Below, piece after piece: positions 33,481-45,500 of a DNA stretch of 59,671 nt. Within the stretch, counting starts at the first letter, position 1. The number at the start of each line of letters is the position of its first letter. The position numbers and the translations under genes are program-made. The notes below the pieces were generated by a model, which did not search any database, had not been told where the DNA came from, and saw nothing but the letters and a program-made list of their open reading frames with translations. Origin of the DNA: Haplomitrium mnioides. Its lineage: Eukaryota > Marchantiophyta > Haplomitriopsida > Calobryales. The stretch lies in the NCBI GenBank assembly GCA_049999725.1, contig JBNGIS010034399.1, positions 44,707 through 104,377 of the forward strand. The letters are read 5' to 3'.

Positions 33481-36400
33481 TAAGAAGCCAACTTGCTAAA
33501 TTCCTTGTAAAAGATAATGAAGTAAGCATAATCTCCACCAACAACCCAAGCCAACTTGTTAAACTCCAACAACCCAAGCCAACTTATTCAATTCCAACAA
33601 CCAAGAAAAACTTGTTAAACTTCTTGTAAAAGACAATAAAGTAGGTATAATATCCACCAACAACCTAAGCCAACTTGCTAAATTCCTTGTAAAGGACAAT
33701 GAAGTATGCATGATGTCCACCAACAACCCAAACCAGCTTGTGAAATTCCTTGTAAAAGACAATCAAGTAGGTTTGATGCCCACCAACAACCCAAGCCAAC
33801 TTATGAAATTCTTTGTAAAAAAAGACAATCAAGTAGGTATGATGTCCATCAACAACCCAAGCCAACTTGAGAAATTCCTTGTAAAAGACAATGAACTAGG
33901 TATGATGTCCACCAATAACCCAAGCCAACTTGTTGAATTCCTTTTGAAAAACAATGAAGTAGATATGATGTCCAGCAACAACCCAAGCCAACTTGTTGAA
34001 TTTTCCTCATAAAAAAAATGAAGTAGGCATGATGTCCACCAACAACCCAAACCAACTTGTTAAATTGCTTGTAAAGACAATGAAGTTAGTATGGTGTCTA
34101 CCAACAACCAAAACCAACTTGTTAAATTCCTTATAAAAGACAATGAAGTAGGCATAATGTCCACGAACAACCCAAGTCAAGTTGTTAAATTCCATGCAAA
34201 AGACAATGAAGTAGGCATAATGTCCACGAACAACCCAAGTCAAGTTGTTAAATTCCATGCAAAAGACAATGAAGTAGGTATGATGTCCACCAACAACCCA
34301 AGCCAACTTGTTACATTTCTTATAAAAGAGAATAAGGTAGGTATGATGTCCTTCAACAACCCAAGCCAACATGTTAAATTCCTTGTAAAAGACAATGAAA
34401 GAAGTATGTTGTCCACCAACAACCCAACCCAACTTGTTAAACTCTTTTTGAAAGACAAAGAAGTAAGCATGATTTTCACCAACAACCAAAACCAACTTGT
34501 TAAATTCCTTGTAAAATACAGAGAAGTAAGTATGATGTTCACCAACACCCTAAACCAACTTGTAAAGTTCCTTGTAAAAGACAATGAAGTAGGTATAATA
34601 TCCATGAACAACCCAAGGCAATTTGTTAAAATCCTTATAAATGACAATGAAGTAGGTATGATTTGCACCAATAACCTAAGCTAACTTGTTGAATTCTTTG
34701 TAAAAGAAAATGAAGTAGGTATGACACCCGCAAACAACCCAAGGCAACTTCTTGAATTCCTTGAAAAAGACAATGGAGGAGGTATCATGTCCACCAACAA
34801 CCCAAGTTAACTTGTTAAATTTCTTGTAAAAGATAGTGAAGCAGGTATGATGTCCACCAACACCCCAATACAATTTGTTAAATTCCTAATAAGAGGCAAA
34901 GTACCAAGTATGATACCTACCAAAAATTGAAACCACCTTGATAAAATCCTTGTAAAAAACAATAAAGCAAGCATGATATCATCCAATAAATGAAACCTTT
35001 TTGTTAAATTCCTTGTAAAATAGAATGAAGTAGGCATAATGTCCAACAATAACCTAAACTAACTTGTTAAGCCCCTTGTAAAAGACAATGAAGTAAGTAT
35101 GATGTCCATTAACAACCCAAACCAATTTGTTGAATTCCTTAAAAAAGACAATTAAGTAGGTATAATGTCCACCAACAACCCAACCCAACTTGTTAAATTT
35201 CTTGTAAAAAACAATGAAGTAAATATGATGTACACCAATAACCCACACCAAGTTGTTTGTTAAATTTCTTGTAAGAGATAGTGAAGTAGGTATGATGTTC
35301 ACTAACAACCCTACACAACTTATTAAATTCCTTGTCAAAGACAATGAAGTAAGTATGATGTCCACCAACAACTCAAACCAACTTGTTAAATTCCTTCTGA
35401 AAGACAATGAAGTAAGCATGATGTCCACCAACAATTCAAACCAACTTGTTAAATTTCTTGCAAAAGACAATGAAGTAAGTATGATGTCCACCAACAACCA
35501 AAACAAACCTGCTAAGTTCCTTGTAAAAGACAATGAAGTAAGTATGATATCCACTAACAACCAAAGCCAACTTGCTAATTTTTTTGTGAAAGACAATGAA
35601 GTAATTATGATGTCCACCAACAACCGAAGCCAACTTGTTAAATTCATTACAAAAGGCAATGAAGTAAGTATGATCTCCACCAACAACTAAAGCCAACTTG
35701 TTAAATTCCTTGTAAAAGACAACAAAGTAGATATGACATCCACAAACAACCCAAGCCAACTTGTTAAATTCTTTGTAAAAGACAATGAAGTAGGTAAAAT
35801 GTCCAACAACAACCCAAGACAACTTGTTAAGATTCTTGTAAACACAATGATGTAGGTATAATGTCCACTAACAACCCAAGCCAACTTGTTAAATTCCTTG
35901 TAAAATACAATGTAGTAAGTATGATGCCCACCAACAACTGAAACAAGCTTGTTAAATTCCTTGTAAAAGACAATAAAGTAAGTATGATGTCCACTAACAA
36001 CCTAAACCAACTTACTAAATTCCTTGGAAAAGAATATGAAGTAAGTATGATGTCCACCAACAACCCAAACTACTTTGTCAAAGTCATTGTAAAAGACAAT
36101 GAAGTAATTATTATACCTACCAACTACCCAAACCAACTTGTTGAATTCCTTGTAAAAGACAATGAAGTAAGTATGATGTCCACCAATAATCCACACCAAG
36201 TTGTTAAATTCCTTGTAGAAGAGTGTGAAGTAGGTATGATGTCCACCAACAAGCGAAACCAACTTGTTAAAATATTTGTAGAGGACAATGAAGTAAATAT
36301 GATGTCAACCAACAACCAAATTCAACTTCTTAAATTCCTTAAAAAAGACAATGAAGTAAGTATGATGTCCACAAACAACCAAAGCCAATTTGTTAAATTC

Positions 36401-37611
36401 CTTGTAAAAGACAATGGAGTGAGTATGCCACCTTATTAAATTCCCTGTACAAGGCAATGGAGTAAGTATAATCTCCACCAACAACCAAAACCAAGTTGTT
36501 GAATTCCTTGTAAAAGACAATGAAGTAAGTATAGTATCCACCAACAACCCAAACCAATTTATTAAATTTCTTGTAAAAGACAATGAAGTAAGTATGATGT
36601 CCACCAACAACCCAAACCAACTTGTTAATTTCCTTGTTTAAGACAATAGAGCAAGTGTAATGTCCACCAACAACCCAAACCAACTTGTTGAATTCTCTAT
36701 AAAAGACAATGAAGTAAATATGATGTCCACCTATAACCCACACCTAGTACTTAAATTCCTTGTAAAAGATAGTGAAGTGGGTACGATGTCCACCAACAAC
36801 CCAAAGCAACTTGTTAGATTCCTTTTAAAAGACAATGTAGTAGGTTTGATGTCCACCAACAACCCAAGGTAACTTGTTAAATTCCTTGCAAAAGACAATG
36901 AAGTATATATGATGTCCACCAACAACCTAATGCAACTTGTCAAATTCTTTGTAAGAGACAAAGAAGTGGGTACAATATCCACCAAGAACCCAAGATAGTT
37001 TTTTAAATTCCTTGTAAAAGACAATGAAGTAGGTATGATGTCTACCAACAACCCAATGCAACTTGTTAAATTCCTTGTAAAAGAGAATGAAGTAGGTATG
37101 ATTTCCACCAACAACCCAAGGCAACTTATTAAATTCCTTGAAAAAGACAATGAAGCAGGTATGATGTCCACCAGCTACCCAAGCCAACTTGTTCAATTCC
37201 TTGTAAAAGACAATGAAGTATGTATGATGTCCACCAACATTAGAAACCAACTTGTTAAGTTTGTTGTAAAAGACAATAAAGTAGGCATGATGTACTCTAA
37301 TAACCAAAACCATCTTGTTAAATTCTCTCTAGAAGACAATGATGTAAGTATGATATCCACCAACAACCAAAACCAACTTGTAAAATTCATTGTAAAATAC
37401 AATGAAGTAAGTATGTTGTCCACCAATATCCCAAGGCAACTTGTTAAATTCCTTGTAAAAGACAATGAAGTATGATGTCCACTAACAACCCAAGACAAGT
37501 TGTTAAATTCCTTGTAAAATATAATGAAGTTAGTATGATGTCCACCAACAATCCAAACCAACTTGCTAAATTCCTTGTAAAAAACAATGAAGTAGGTATG
37601 ATATCCACCAA
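33481..37611. repeat. Satellite block 3, 63-bp monomer
   Basis: About 65 monomers with consensus parts AACAACCCAARCCAACTTG, TTAAATTCCTTGTAAAAGAC and AATGAAGTARGTATGATGTC. At 63 bp each monomer is 21 codons. The forward frame repeats MMSTNNPxQLVKFLVKDNEV plus one variable residue. The reverse frames repeat LVDIILTSLSFTRNLTSWFG and VVGGHHTYFIVFYKEFNKLA. Forward frames reach 197 codons (34091-34684) and reverse frames 210 codons (35054-35686). Opposite strands are open at the same place, so the frames are better explained by monomer length than by coding. Confidence 0.95.
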
Positions 37612-38026
37612 TGTAATAGTGCAAGCATAAGGTTGTGCTATTTATAAGAAAATATAGAGTAGTGAAGGAAGATGTACAGGGTCACTTTTAAGGTTGAGAA
37701 AAGATTACCTACTTTCAAAGTCACTTCTAGAGTTTGAGGGTCGGAATTAGAAATGGTTTCTAAGTGATCAATTTAGGGTTGAAACTAAAAGTGACTTGTA
37801 GGTGAAGAAAGAGGGATGACACCCTATTCTCTTGTACAAATAGAAGGGTTTCATAGCCCGACTTCTCATTCTGGAGTTTCTCTTAAATCGGTTTGGCTCT
37901 TTGGATGCTTGGCTTTGGCTAGCCTTCTTTGTTTTTGTTTGCTTACTGGCCTTGAGTTGTGTAACTCTATTAGAATTATCTTGAAGTTGTTACTTATTTG
38001 GATGTCAGTCCTTAAGTTCTTTTAGA
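37612..38026 (+). mobile_element. 5' LTR of chromovirus D
   Basis: It runs from TGTAATAG to TTCTTTTAGA; the last bases should be TTACA, so one base has changed. The TATA position reads TGTACAAATAG (about 37834-37844) and is damaged compared with the 3' LTR. Confidence 0.92.
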
Positions 38027-38040
38027 TTGGTATCAAAGCC
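38027..38040 (+). other. Met-tRNA-type primer binding site (element D)
   Basis: TTGGTATCAAAGCC directly follows the 5' LTR and differs by one base from the usual TTGGTATCAGAGCC. Confidence 0.8.
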
Positions 38041-38058
38041 AAGATTATTTTTCGTGGA

Positions 38059-38960
38059 ATGGAGAATCAAGAAGTGAGGATGCAAGCGATGCAACAATAA
38101 ATTGACCATCTTTCTTGCATTTTAGAAGTTCAAATGCAAATGGAGAAGAGGGCATATTTTCAAGAAGAAGAAAGCCATATGCGATTTCCCAAACCAAAAG
38201 CATATGATAGAAAGACGGTTCTTAACGCATCGTAGAATTTCTTGTTCAATTTAAGCAATTTTTTGAGACTACAAATAAAAGAAAGAATGGTCGAAGAATT
38301 CTATTTGCTGCAAGTCAATTGGAGGGAGTGGAAAAAACTTGGTGGAGATATCAAATTGAGAAAGCTTAACATGGATTTGTTGCTCCAATTGCTTCTTGGT
38401 AAGAGTTCAAAGAAGCGGCAAATTAAAGATCTAGGGTTCTAAATGCTCCAAAGATGACAAGAGATCCATTGGCAAAATTGAAGCAACTTGGTACAATGAG
38501 GAGTTATGTCGCATAATTTTAGAATATCATTATGCAAATTCCTAATATGGGCGAGGGAGAAGCTTTAGATTGCTTTGTTCGAGGATTGAAGCCTTGCACT
38601 AGAATAGAAGTGACAATGAGAGAGACCTCTCAATTAAAAGAAGCAATATGCATGGTTAAACAATACGACTCACTACTAGCAACTACCAAAGTTAGACCAC
38701 ACCCACAACAAGCTTTGCCAAATGTTTGTGTGCCACGAAATGAGGATGTACCTATGGAGATTGATGCGACGCAAAGAGTGGCACCTACCAATGTAGAACA
38801 TGAGGGTATACGCCAAAGTGGAGGATGTTTTTACTGTTGACAACTTGGTCATATGATTGCGAATTTCCCACGTTGCCATGGTTGACCACGCGATCTTGTT
38901 CAAGCAGCCATTGTTGAAGAAGAAAATCAAGGAAACAACACAACTTAGTAAAAAAAGTCA
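38059..38960 (+). pseudogene. Chromovirus D gag with damaged zinc knuckle
   Basis: The likely start ATG at 38059 opens MENQEVRMQAMQQ, then a stop. The capsid region continues through several frames. A 102-codon frame at 38532-38840 reads EGEALDCFVRGLKPCTRIEV and TSQLKEAICMVKQYDSLLA. The zinc knuckle near 38826-38877 reads CFYC-x-QLGHMIANFPRC, with an in-frame TGA after CFYC and Phe in place of the last Cys. Gag binds and packages element RNA; this copy cannot. Confidence 0.78.
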
Positions 38961-39049
38961 AGTTGTTTACTAAGAGCTTGATTAGTTCCAATGGAATTAA
39001 AAGCTCAACAAGAACTTGAAGCACCTTGTTCCATCTAGATACCATGATT

Positions 39050-39400
39050 GATGAGCATTCTTGTAGAATATTGGTGGAGTGTGGAAGCTCTGAAAATTTC
39101 ATATCATTACGTTTTGCAAGGAAAATAAATACAAAAACTTTGCATATCAAGGGATTGTAACTATGGCTGATGGCCAAAAAATAATGAGGTTTTCAACTCA
39201 TACAAGCCATTTCTTCTAAGAATTGGCAAGGAGTATGAGGAGCCTATGCATTTTGTTATTGCACTCGTACAGTATGACATTATTTTGGGCTTGCTTTAGC
39301 TTGAAGATCGAGCCAGTCAAGTTGATTGGGCAACTCGAATGCCTTTTCTAATTGATTTGATACTAGGAAGTATGATTTATAATTGGCCTATATACCAGTA
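39050..39400 (+). pseudogene. Chromovirus D protease
   Basis: The active-site segment reads ILVECGSSENFISLR, where element A has VDSGSSEN. The catalytic Asp has become Glu and the next Ser a Cys. Further matching sequence (MADGQK- and HFVIALVQYDIILGL-like) continues to about 39330 with a frame change. Confidence 0.7.
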
Positions 39401-39477
39401 ATTGCCACAAGAATTAGAAGATCTTTGCAAGACCTTGATAGATCTTCTTAGAAGGATTTCATTCACTATAGTACTTT

Positions 39478-40230
39478 GTCTTAGGGAGCACCGATATTTT
39501 TTGTACCAAAGAAAGATGGTGGATTTTGTCTTTGTATAGATCATTGCGTTTTGAACAATCAAAAAATAAAGAATGCTTATCCTCTACCATGTTATGATAA
39601 CTGGTTGGATTAATTGAGTGGTGTTCGATTCTTTTCTAAGCTGGATCTTCAAAGTGGCTATTGACAAATTCCTATCAAGCCAAGTGATGTGCCAAAGATA
39701 GTTTTTTGCGTAAGGTGTGGGTATTTTAACTGGAAGGTGCTTGCATTTGGTCTGACTAATGCTTCGGCCATATTCATGGATCAAATGCATCGAACGTTTA
39801 GTGGGTTATTGGAAAAGTCAGTTTTGGTGCTCTTGGATGACATTCTTTTATTAGTAAAACTGAAGTTGAGCATCGCGATCATCTCAAAGAAGTATTCCAA
39901 AGGTTGCGCAATCGGAAGTTTTATTGTAAGATATCCAAGTGGGAATTTTGGAAGCAAGAGGTTGCTTACCTAGACCACAAGGTGTATGTAGATGGTATCA
40001 AGATGGAAGAAGAGAAAATTAAGGCTATCACAAAGTGGCCAACACCAAAGGAGGCATAGGAAATTAGAGCCTTCAATGGGTTGGCAAGCTTTTACTGACG
40101 ATTCATCCACTATTATGCGGAGATTGTTGTACCACTTACAGATCCGCTTGGCAAGGAGGTCAAGTTTCAATGGACCGCCAAAGAGCAAGTAGCATTTCAT
40201 CGCCTTAAGAATGCAGTCTCTTCTCTTCAT
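39478..40230 (+). pseudogene. Chromovirus D reverse transcriptase
   Basis: Ordered landmarks are FVPKKDGGFCLCIDHCVLNN, AYPLPCYDNWLD, FFSKLDLQSGY (first catalytic Asp), QIPIKPSDVPKI, LAFGLTNASAIFMDQMH and LVLLDDIL (catalytic Asp pair, with LLDD in place of FLDD). Three stops fall in the first half (after NWLD, after SGY and in the thumb). A frameshift follows DDIL near 39850. The linker to RNase H (40000-40230) reads GLAKW-type motifs with stops. Confidence 0.88.
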
Positions 40231-40254
40231 ATTCTACAGCCACATAATCCAAAT

Positions 40255-40755
40255 GCACATTGTGTAGTTAATTTTGATGCTTCTAGTTTTCATATTTGAG
40301 CAATTTTGCAACAAGAGTTTGAGGGTGGACTTCATCCATTTGCCTTCATGTCATGTCGATTAAATACGGTGAAGAGAAATTATTCTGCAAGAGATCTAGA
40401 GCAATCAACAATGGTTTATGCTATCAAAGTGTGGAGGCATTGTCTTTTGAGAAAACCTGTGACTATGCGCACAAATCACAAGCCATTGTTACAAGAAATC
40501 CATTTGGAAAATATGACAAGTTGCCATTACCGATGGGAAGATCAATTGCAACTCTTTGATATCAAGCTAGAATGCAAGCTTGGAAGGTTCTACGCAATTT
40601 TTAATGCATTGTCACAAAGGCCAAATCATCGAATGACTACAATAGAGGTAGCTACATTAGTATATTACACTTGGATGAGGCAACTAGAGGGAGATATTGC
40701 GAGAGACTACAAGAAGATGTTTTTTTTAGTGTTGTTTAAGGACGAGTGGCCATAA
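40255..40755 (+). pseudogene. Chromovirus D RNase H
   Basis: It starts VNFDASSFHI (catalytic Asp) with a stop, followed by a 149-codon open frame (40306-40755). That frame carries HPFAFMSCRLNTVKRNYSAR, DLEQSTMVYAIKVWRHCL, a TNHKPLLQ motif (normally TDHKSL) and DQLQLFDIKLECKLG. The domain removes RNA from the RNA-DNA hybrid. It is the longest uninterrupted pol frame in this element. Confidence 0.85.
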
Positions 40756-40789
40756 AAAATAGTGAGTATCATCCTTCTTCCATTCAAAA

Positions 40790-41985
40790 TGGTATTCTCT
40801 ATCGAAGCCATCAAATATATGTTCTACAAGATGATATGTTTCGAATAGCTCGTCTACAAGAAGCACATCACATTCTCATTTCAAGGCATCTTGGAGTAGA
40901 TAAAACTACATAGTTGCTTCAGCACACTCGGTGGTGGCTTAGCTTGGCTCGAGATGTTGTGGTTTTTTTTGTGTGAAAATTGTCAACAAAGCAAAGCTTC
41001 AAATAAAAAACCAACATGACATCTTTAGCCACTATCGATTCCTTTTGCTTGTTGGGAACATGTGAGTTTGGATTTTGTCACTTCACTTCCAACTACGTAA
41101 CATGGGTTTACAACCATAGTGTTGTTTTTGAACAAGTTTGGTAAGCACATTCATTTAGCACCGATGGTGGATATAGTAAATGCCCTATAATTGGCAAAAT
41201 TTTACTTTCATATTGTCTTCCACTATCATGGAATGCCCAAGGTGTTGACATCTGATAGGGATCCTCGTTTCACGGGAAAGTTTTGGTGAGATTTGTTCAA
41301 AATTTTAAGCACCAAAATCTCTATGTCTACTATTTGTCATCCTCAAACAAATGACCAAAAGGAGCGTGTTCATTGCAATTGAAAGGATATGCTTCGCGCG
41401 TTCATCAATGTTCATCACACTAATTGGGATAATTTCTTGCCGGTTGTAGAGTTCGTCTACAACAACTCCAAAAAAGTAAGGGCTAGATTTTTTCCTTTCT
41501 TTTTTAATTCGTGTCAACATCCGCTTGTTCTCAAGTGTTGCTTTCTCTTTCTTCTTCCAATGTTCCAAGTATTTCTACCTTTTTGTCTCGTTTATATTCT
41601 TTTTTACAAGATTCTCACAACCATCTTACTGTTGCTCTAAATCAACAAAAACAACATGCCGATAGTCGTCGTTGTGATTGCTCTTATGTTTTAGATGACC
41701 AATTTATGTTATCTACTCACGACCTCCCATTGTCTTTAAATACTTAAGTCAATAAGTTATCTCTTGCTTGGATTGGTCCTTTCTCTATTTCTTAGGTTAT
41801 TTCTCTAGTTGCTTATAAACTTGATCTTCCTCTTCATATGAAGATTCATCATGCATTCCATGCCTCTAAACTTAAGCCTTTTGTTCCTACTCCACCTTCT
41901 TTTCCAAATTGTGTTCAACTTCATCCTTTGGCTATTGTTCGTGATGATCGTGAAGAATTTGAAGTGGACCACAATTTGGAGAAAA
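40790..41985 (+). pseudogene. Chromovirus D integrase
   Basis: The zinc-binding region reads LQEAHHILISRHLGVDKT (about 40855-40910), followed by a degraded CQQ-type segment. The core near 41240-41470 retains VLTSDRDPRFTGKFW with the catalytic Asp and DQKERV with the Glu. It then reads AFINVHHTNWDNFLPVVEFV. The first Asp region (about 41060) is broken. Several stops and frameshifts occur. The part from 41480 to 41985 is the linker toward the chromodomain, readable only in short pieces such as LPLHMKIHHAFHASKLKPF. Confidence 0.8.
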
Positions 41986-41989
41986 GAGT

Positions 41990-42161
41990 TGTCAAGTAAG
42001 GGCGACATACACAAGTTCAATACAAGGTTTTTGGAAAGGCTATCCATTTCATGATGCTACTTAGAAACCTTCTTCAAATCTTGAAAATTCTCAAGAGACT
42101 ATTCAAATATTTGAAAGTTATAGCAATTACAAGAACGTCATCGACTAGAAGCAAAGGACTA
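41990..42161 (+). pseudogene. Chromodomain of element D
   Basis: The reading TQVQYKVF, after a one-base shift KGYPFHDAT, then PSSNLENSQETIQIFES, matches the chromodomain of elements A and C. An in-frame stop replaces the Trp of TWEP (T-stop-KP). The coding region ends with TAG at about 42147, next to the 3' LTR. Confidence 0.8.
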
Positions 42162-42576
42162 TGTAATGGTACAAGTATAAAGTTGTGTTATTTAAAAGAA
42201 AATAGAGAGTAGTGAAGGAAGTGATAGTGGGTCAGTTTTAGGGTTGAGATAAGATTACTTGCCTTCGAATTCACTTTTAGAGTTTTAGGGTTGAAATTAG
42301 AAGTGGCCTCTAAAAGTTTAAATTAGGGTTGAAATTAAAAGTTACTTGTAAGTGAAGAAAGAGGGATGATGCACTCTTCTCTTATATAAATAGAAGGACT
42401 TTATAGCCCCATCCTCATTCTGGAATTCCTCTCAATTTGGTTTGGCTCTTTGGTTGTTTGGCTTTGGCTTGCACTTTTGGCTTTTGTTTGCTTATTGGCT
42501 TTGAGTTGTGTGAACTCTATTAAAGCTATCTTGAAGTTTTTATTTATTTAGAAGTTGGTCCTTGAGTTCTTTTATA
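42162..42576 (+). mobile_element. 3' LTR of chromovirus D
   Basis: It is 415 bp, from TGTAATGG to TTCTTTTATA (expected TTACA), and is followed by the target duplication ACCAA at 42577-42581. Confidence 0.92.
42383..42393 (+). promoter_or_regulatory. LTR TATA box
   Basis: TATATAAATAG lies about 220 bp into the LTR and is the best preserved TATA box among the LTRs in this window. Confidence 0.55.
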
Positions 42577-45500
42577 ACCAACAACCCAATGCAACTTGCT
42601 AAATTCCTTGTAACACACAATGAAGTAGGTATGATATCCACCAACAACCCACAACAACTTGTTGAGTTCTTTATAAAAGACAATGAAGTAGATATGATGT
42701 CCACCAACAACCCTATGCAACTTGCTAAATTCCTTATATAAGACAATGAAGTAAGTATGATGTCCACCAACAACCCAAACAAACTTGCTAAATTCCTTAT
42801 AAAAGACAATGAAGTAGGTATGATGTCCACCAACAACCCAAACCAAATTGTTAAATTCCTTGTAAAAGACAATCAAGTATGTATGATGTCCAATGACAAT
42901 CTAACAAAACTTGTTGAATTCCTTGTAAAAGACAATAAAAAAGGTATGATGTCCACCAACAACCAAACGCAACTTGTTAAACTCACTATAACAAACAGCA
43001 AAGTAGGTATGATGTCCAACAACAACCCAATGCAACTTGTTAAATTCCTTGTAAAAAACAATGAAGTAGATATGATATCCATCAACAACCCAAACTAACT
43101 TGTTCAATTCCTTGTAAAAAAACAATGAAGTAAGTATAATGTCCACCTACAACCCAAACCAACTTGTTGAATTCCTTAAAAATGACAATGAAGTAGATAT
43201 GGTGTCCGACAACAACCGAAGACAACTTGTTAAACTCAATGTAAAAGATAACAAACAAGATATAATGTCAACCAACAACCCAATGCAACCTATTAAATTA
43301 CTTGTAAAAGTAAATGAAGTAGATATGATGTCAACCAACAACCCAAGGCAACTTGTTAAATTTCTTGTAAAAGACAATGAAGTACGTATGACATCCACCA
43401 ACAACCCAAGCAAACTTGTTGAATTTCTTGAAAAATACATGGAAGTATGTATGATATCCACCAACAACTCAACGCAACTTGTGAAACATCTTGTATAAGA
43501 TAATGAAGTAGATCCATTCCCACCAACAACCCAATGCAACTTGTTAAATTCCTTGTGAAAGACCATGAAGTAGGTATAATGTCCACCAACAACCCAATGC
43601 AACATGTCAAATTCCTTGTAAAAAAGAATGAAGTAAGTAGAATGTCCACCAACAACCCAAGCTAACTTGTGAAATTCCTTGTGAAAGACACTAAAATAGG
43701 CATGATGTCCACTAAAAACCCAAGGCAACTTATTAAATTCCTTGGAAAAGACAATAAAGCAAGTATAATGTCCACCAACAACCTAAACTTACTTGTAAAA
43801 GTTTTTGTACAAGACGATGAAGTAAGTATCATATCTACCAACAACCCAAACCAGCTTGGTGAATTCCTTGTAAAAGACAATGAAGTAAGCATGATGTCCA
43901 CCAAGAACCGAAACCAACTTGTTAAATTTCTTGTAAAACACAATCGAGTTAGCATGATGTTCACCGAAAACCCAAGCCAACTTGTTTAATTCATTGTAAA
44001 AGACAATAGAGTAAGTATGATGTCCACCAACAACCCAAGCCAACTTGTTAAATTCCTTATAAAATACAATGTAAATTCCATGTAAAAAACAATGAAGTAA
44101 GTATAATCTCCACCAACAATTGAAGGCAACTTGTTAAATTCCTTGTAAAAGACAATGAAGTAAGTATGATGTCCACCAACAACCCAAACAAACTTTTTAA
44201 ATTCCTTGTAAAAGACAATGAAGTAAGTATATTGTCCACCAACAACCCAAACTAACTTGTAAAAATCTTTGTAAAAGACAATGAATTAAGTATGATGTCT
44301 ACCAACAACCCAAGCCAACTTGTTCAATCCCTTGTAAAAGACAATGAAGTAAGTATAATATCCACCAACAATCAAAGGCAACTTGTTAAATTCCTTGTAA
44401 AAGACAATGAAGTAAGTATGATGTCCATTGACCCAAACCAGCTTGTTGAATTCCTTGTAAAAGACAATGAAGTTGTATGATGTCCACCAACAACCAAAGG
44501 CAACTTGGCAAATTCCTTGTAGCAAACAATAAAGTAGGTATGATGTCCACCACCAAACCAATGTAACTTGTTAAATTATTTTTAAAGGACAATGAAGCAG
44601 ATATGATGTCAACCAACAACCCAATGCAACTTGTTAAATTCCTTGCAAAAAGTAGTGAAGTAGGTATGATACCTACTAACAACCCAAGCTAACTTGTTGA
44701 ATTCCTTGTCAAAGACAACGAAGTATGTATGATATCCACCAACAACCCAAGGCAACTTGTTAAATTCCTTTCAACAAAGAATGAAGTAGATATGATGTCT
44801 ACTAACAACCTAATGTAAGTTGTTAAATTCTTTCTAAAGGACTATGAAGTAGATATTATGTCCACCAACAACCCAAGGCAACTTGTTAGATTCCTTGCAA
44901 AAGAAATGTAGGTATGATGTCCACCAACAACCCAAGCTTGTGAAATTTCTTGTAAAAGACAATGAAGTAGGTATGATATCAACCAACAACCCAAAGCAAC
45001 TTATTAAATTCCTTTTTGAGGACACTAAAGAAGGTATCATATCCACCAACCACCCAAACCAACTTGTCAAATTCCTTTTAAAAGAAAATGAAGTAAGTAT
45101 GATGTCAACCAACAACTCAAATCAACTTGTTAAATTCCTTGAAAAAGACAATAAAGTAAACATGATGTCCACCAACAACCCATGCCAACTTGTTAAGTTC
45201 ATTGTAAAAGACAATGAAGTAACTATGATGTCCACCAACAAACGAAGCCAACTTGTAAATTACTTGTAGAAGACAATGAAGTAAGTATGATGTCCACCAA
45301 AAACCCAAGCCAACTTGCTAAGTTCCTTGTAAAAGACAATGAAGTAAGCATAATGTCCACCAACAACCCATGTAAACTTGTTAAATTCCTTGCAAAAGAA
45401 AATGAAGCAAGTATGATATTCACCAACAACCCAAACCAATTTGTAAATTTCTTGTAGAAGACAATGAAGTAGGTATGATGTCCACAAACAAACAAAGGCA

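Larger units (their letters stand above)
37612..42576 (+). mobile_element. Chromovirus D (Ty3/gypsy), full length but inactive
   Basis: This 4965-bp element has two LTRs of exactly 415 bp and a perfect target duplication ACCAA (37607-37611 and 42577-42581). Excision of the element and one duplication rejoins a normal 63-bp monomer. A Met-type primer site follows the 5' LTR, then gag, protease, RT, RNase H, integrase and chromodomain. All domains have stops, frameshifts or lost active-site residues. Confidence 0.95.

Noticed and set aside
34091-34684. 197-codon forward frame as a repeat-protein gene
   Set aside because: It is nine to ten copies of the 63-bp monomer. Overlapping reverse frames are equally open, the subtype codons vary nonsynonymously, and there is no promoter or conserved end.
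35054-35686. 210-codon reverse frame, hydrophobic, looking like a membrane protein
   Set aside because: Its hydrophobic pattern is the reverse translation of the same monomer and recurs wherever the array is open. It is not a separate gene.
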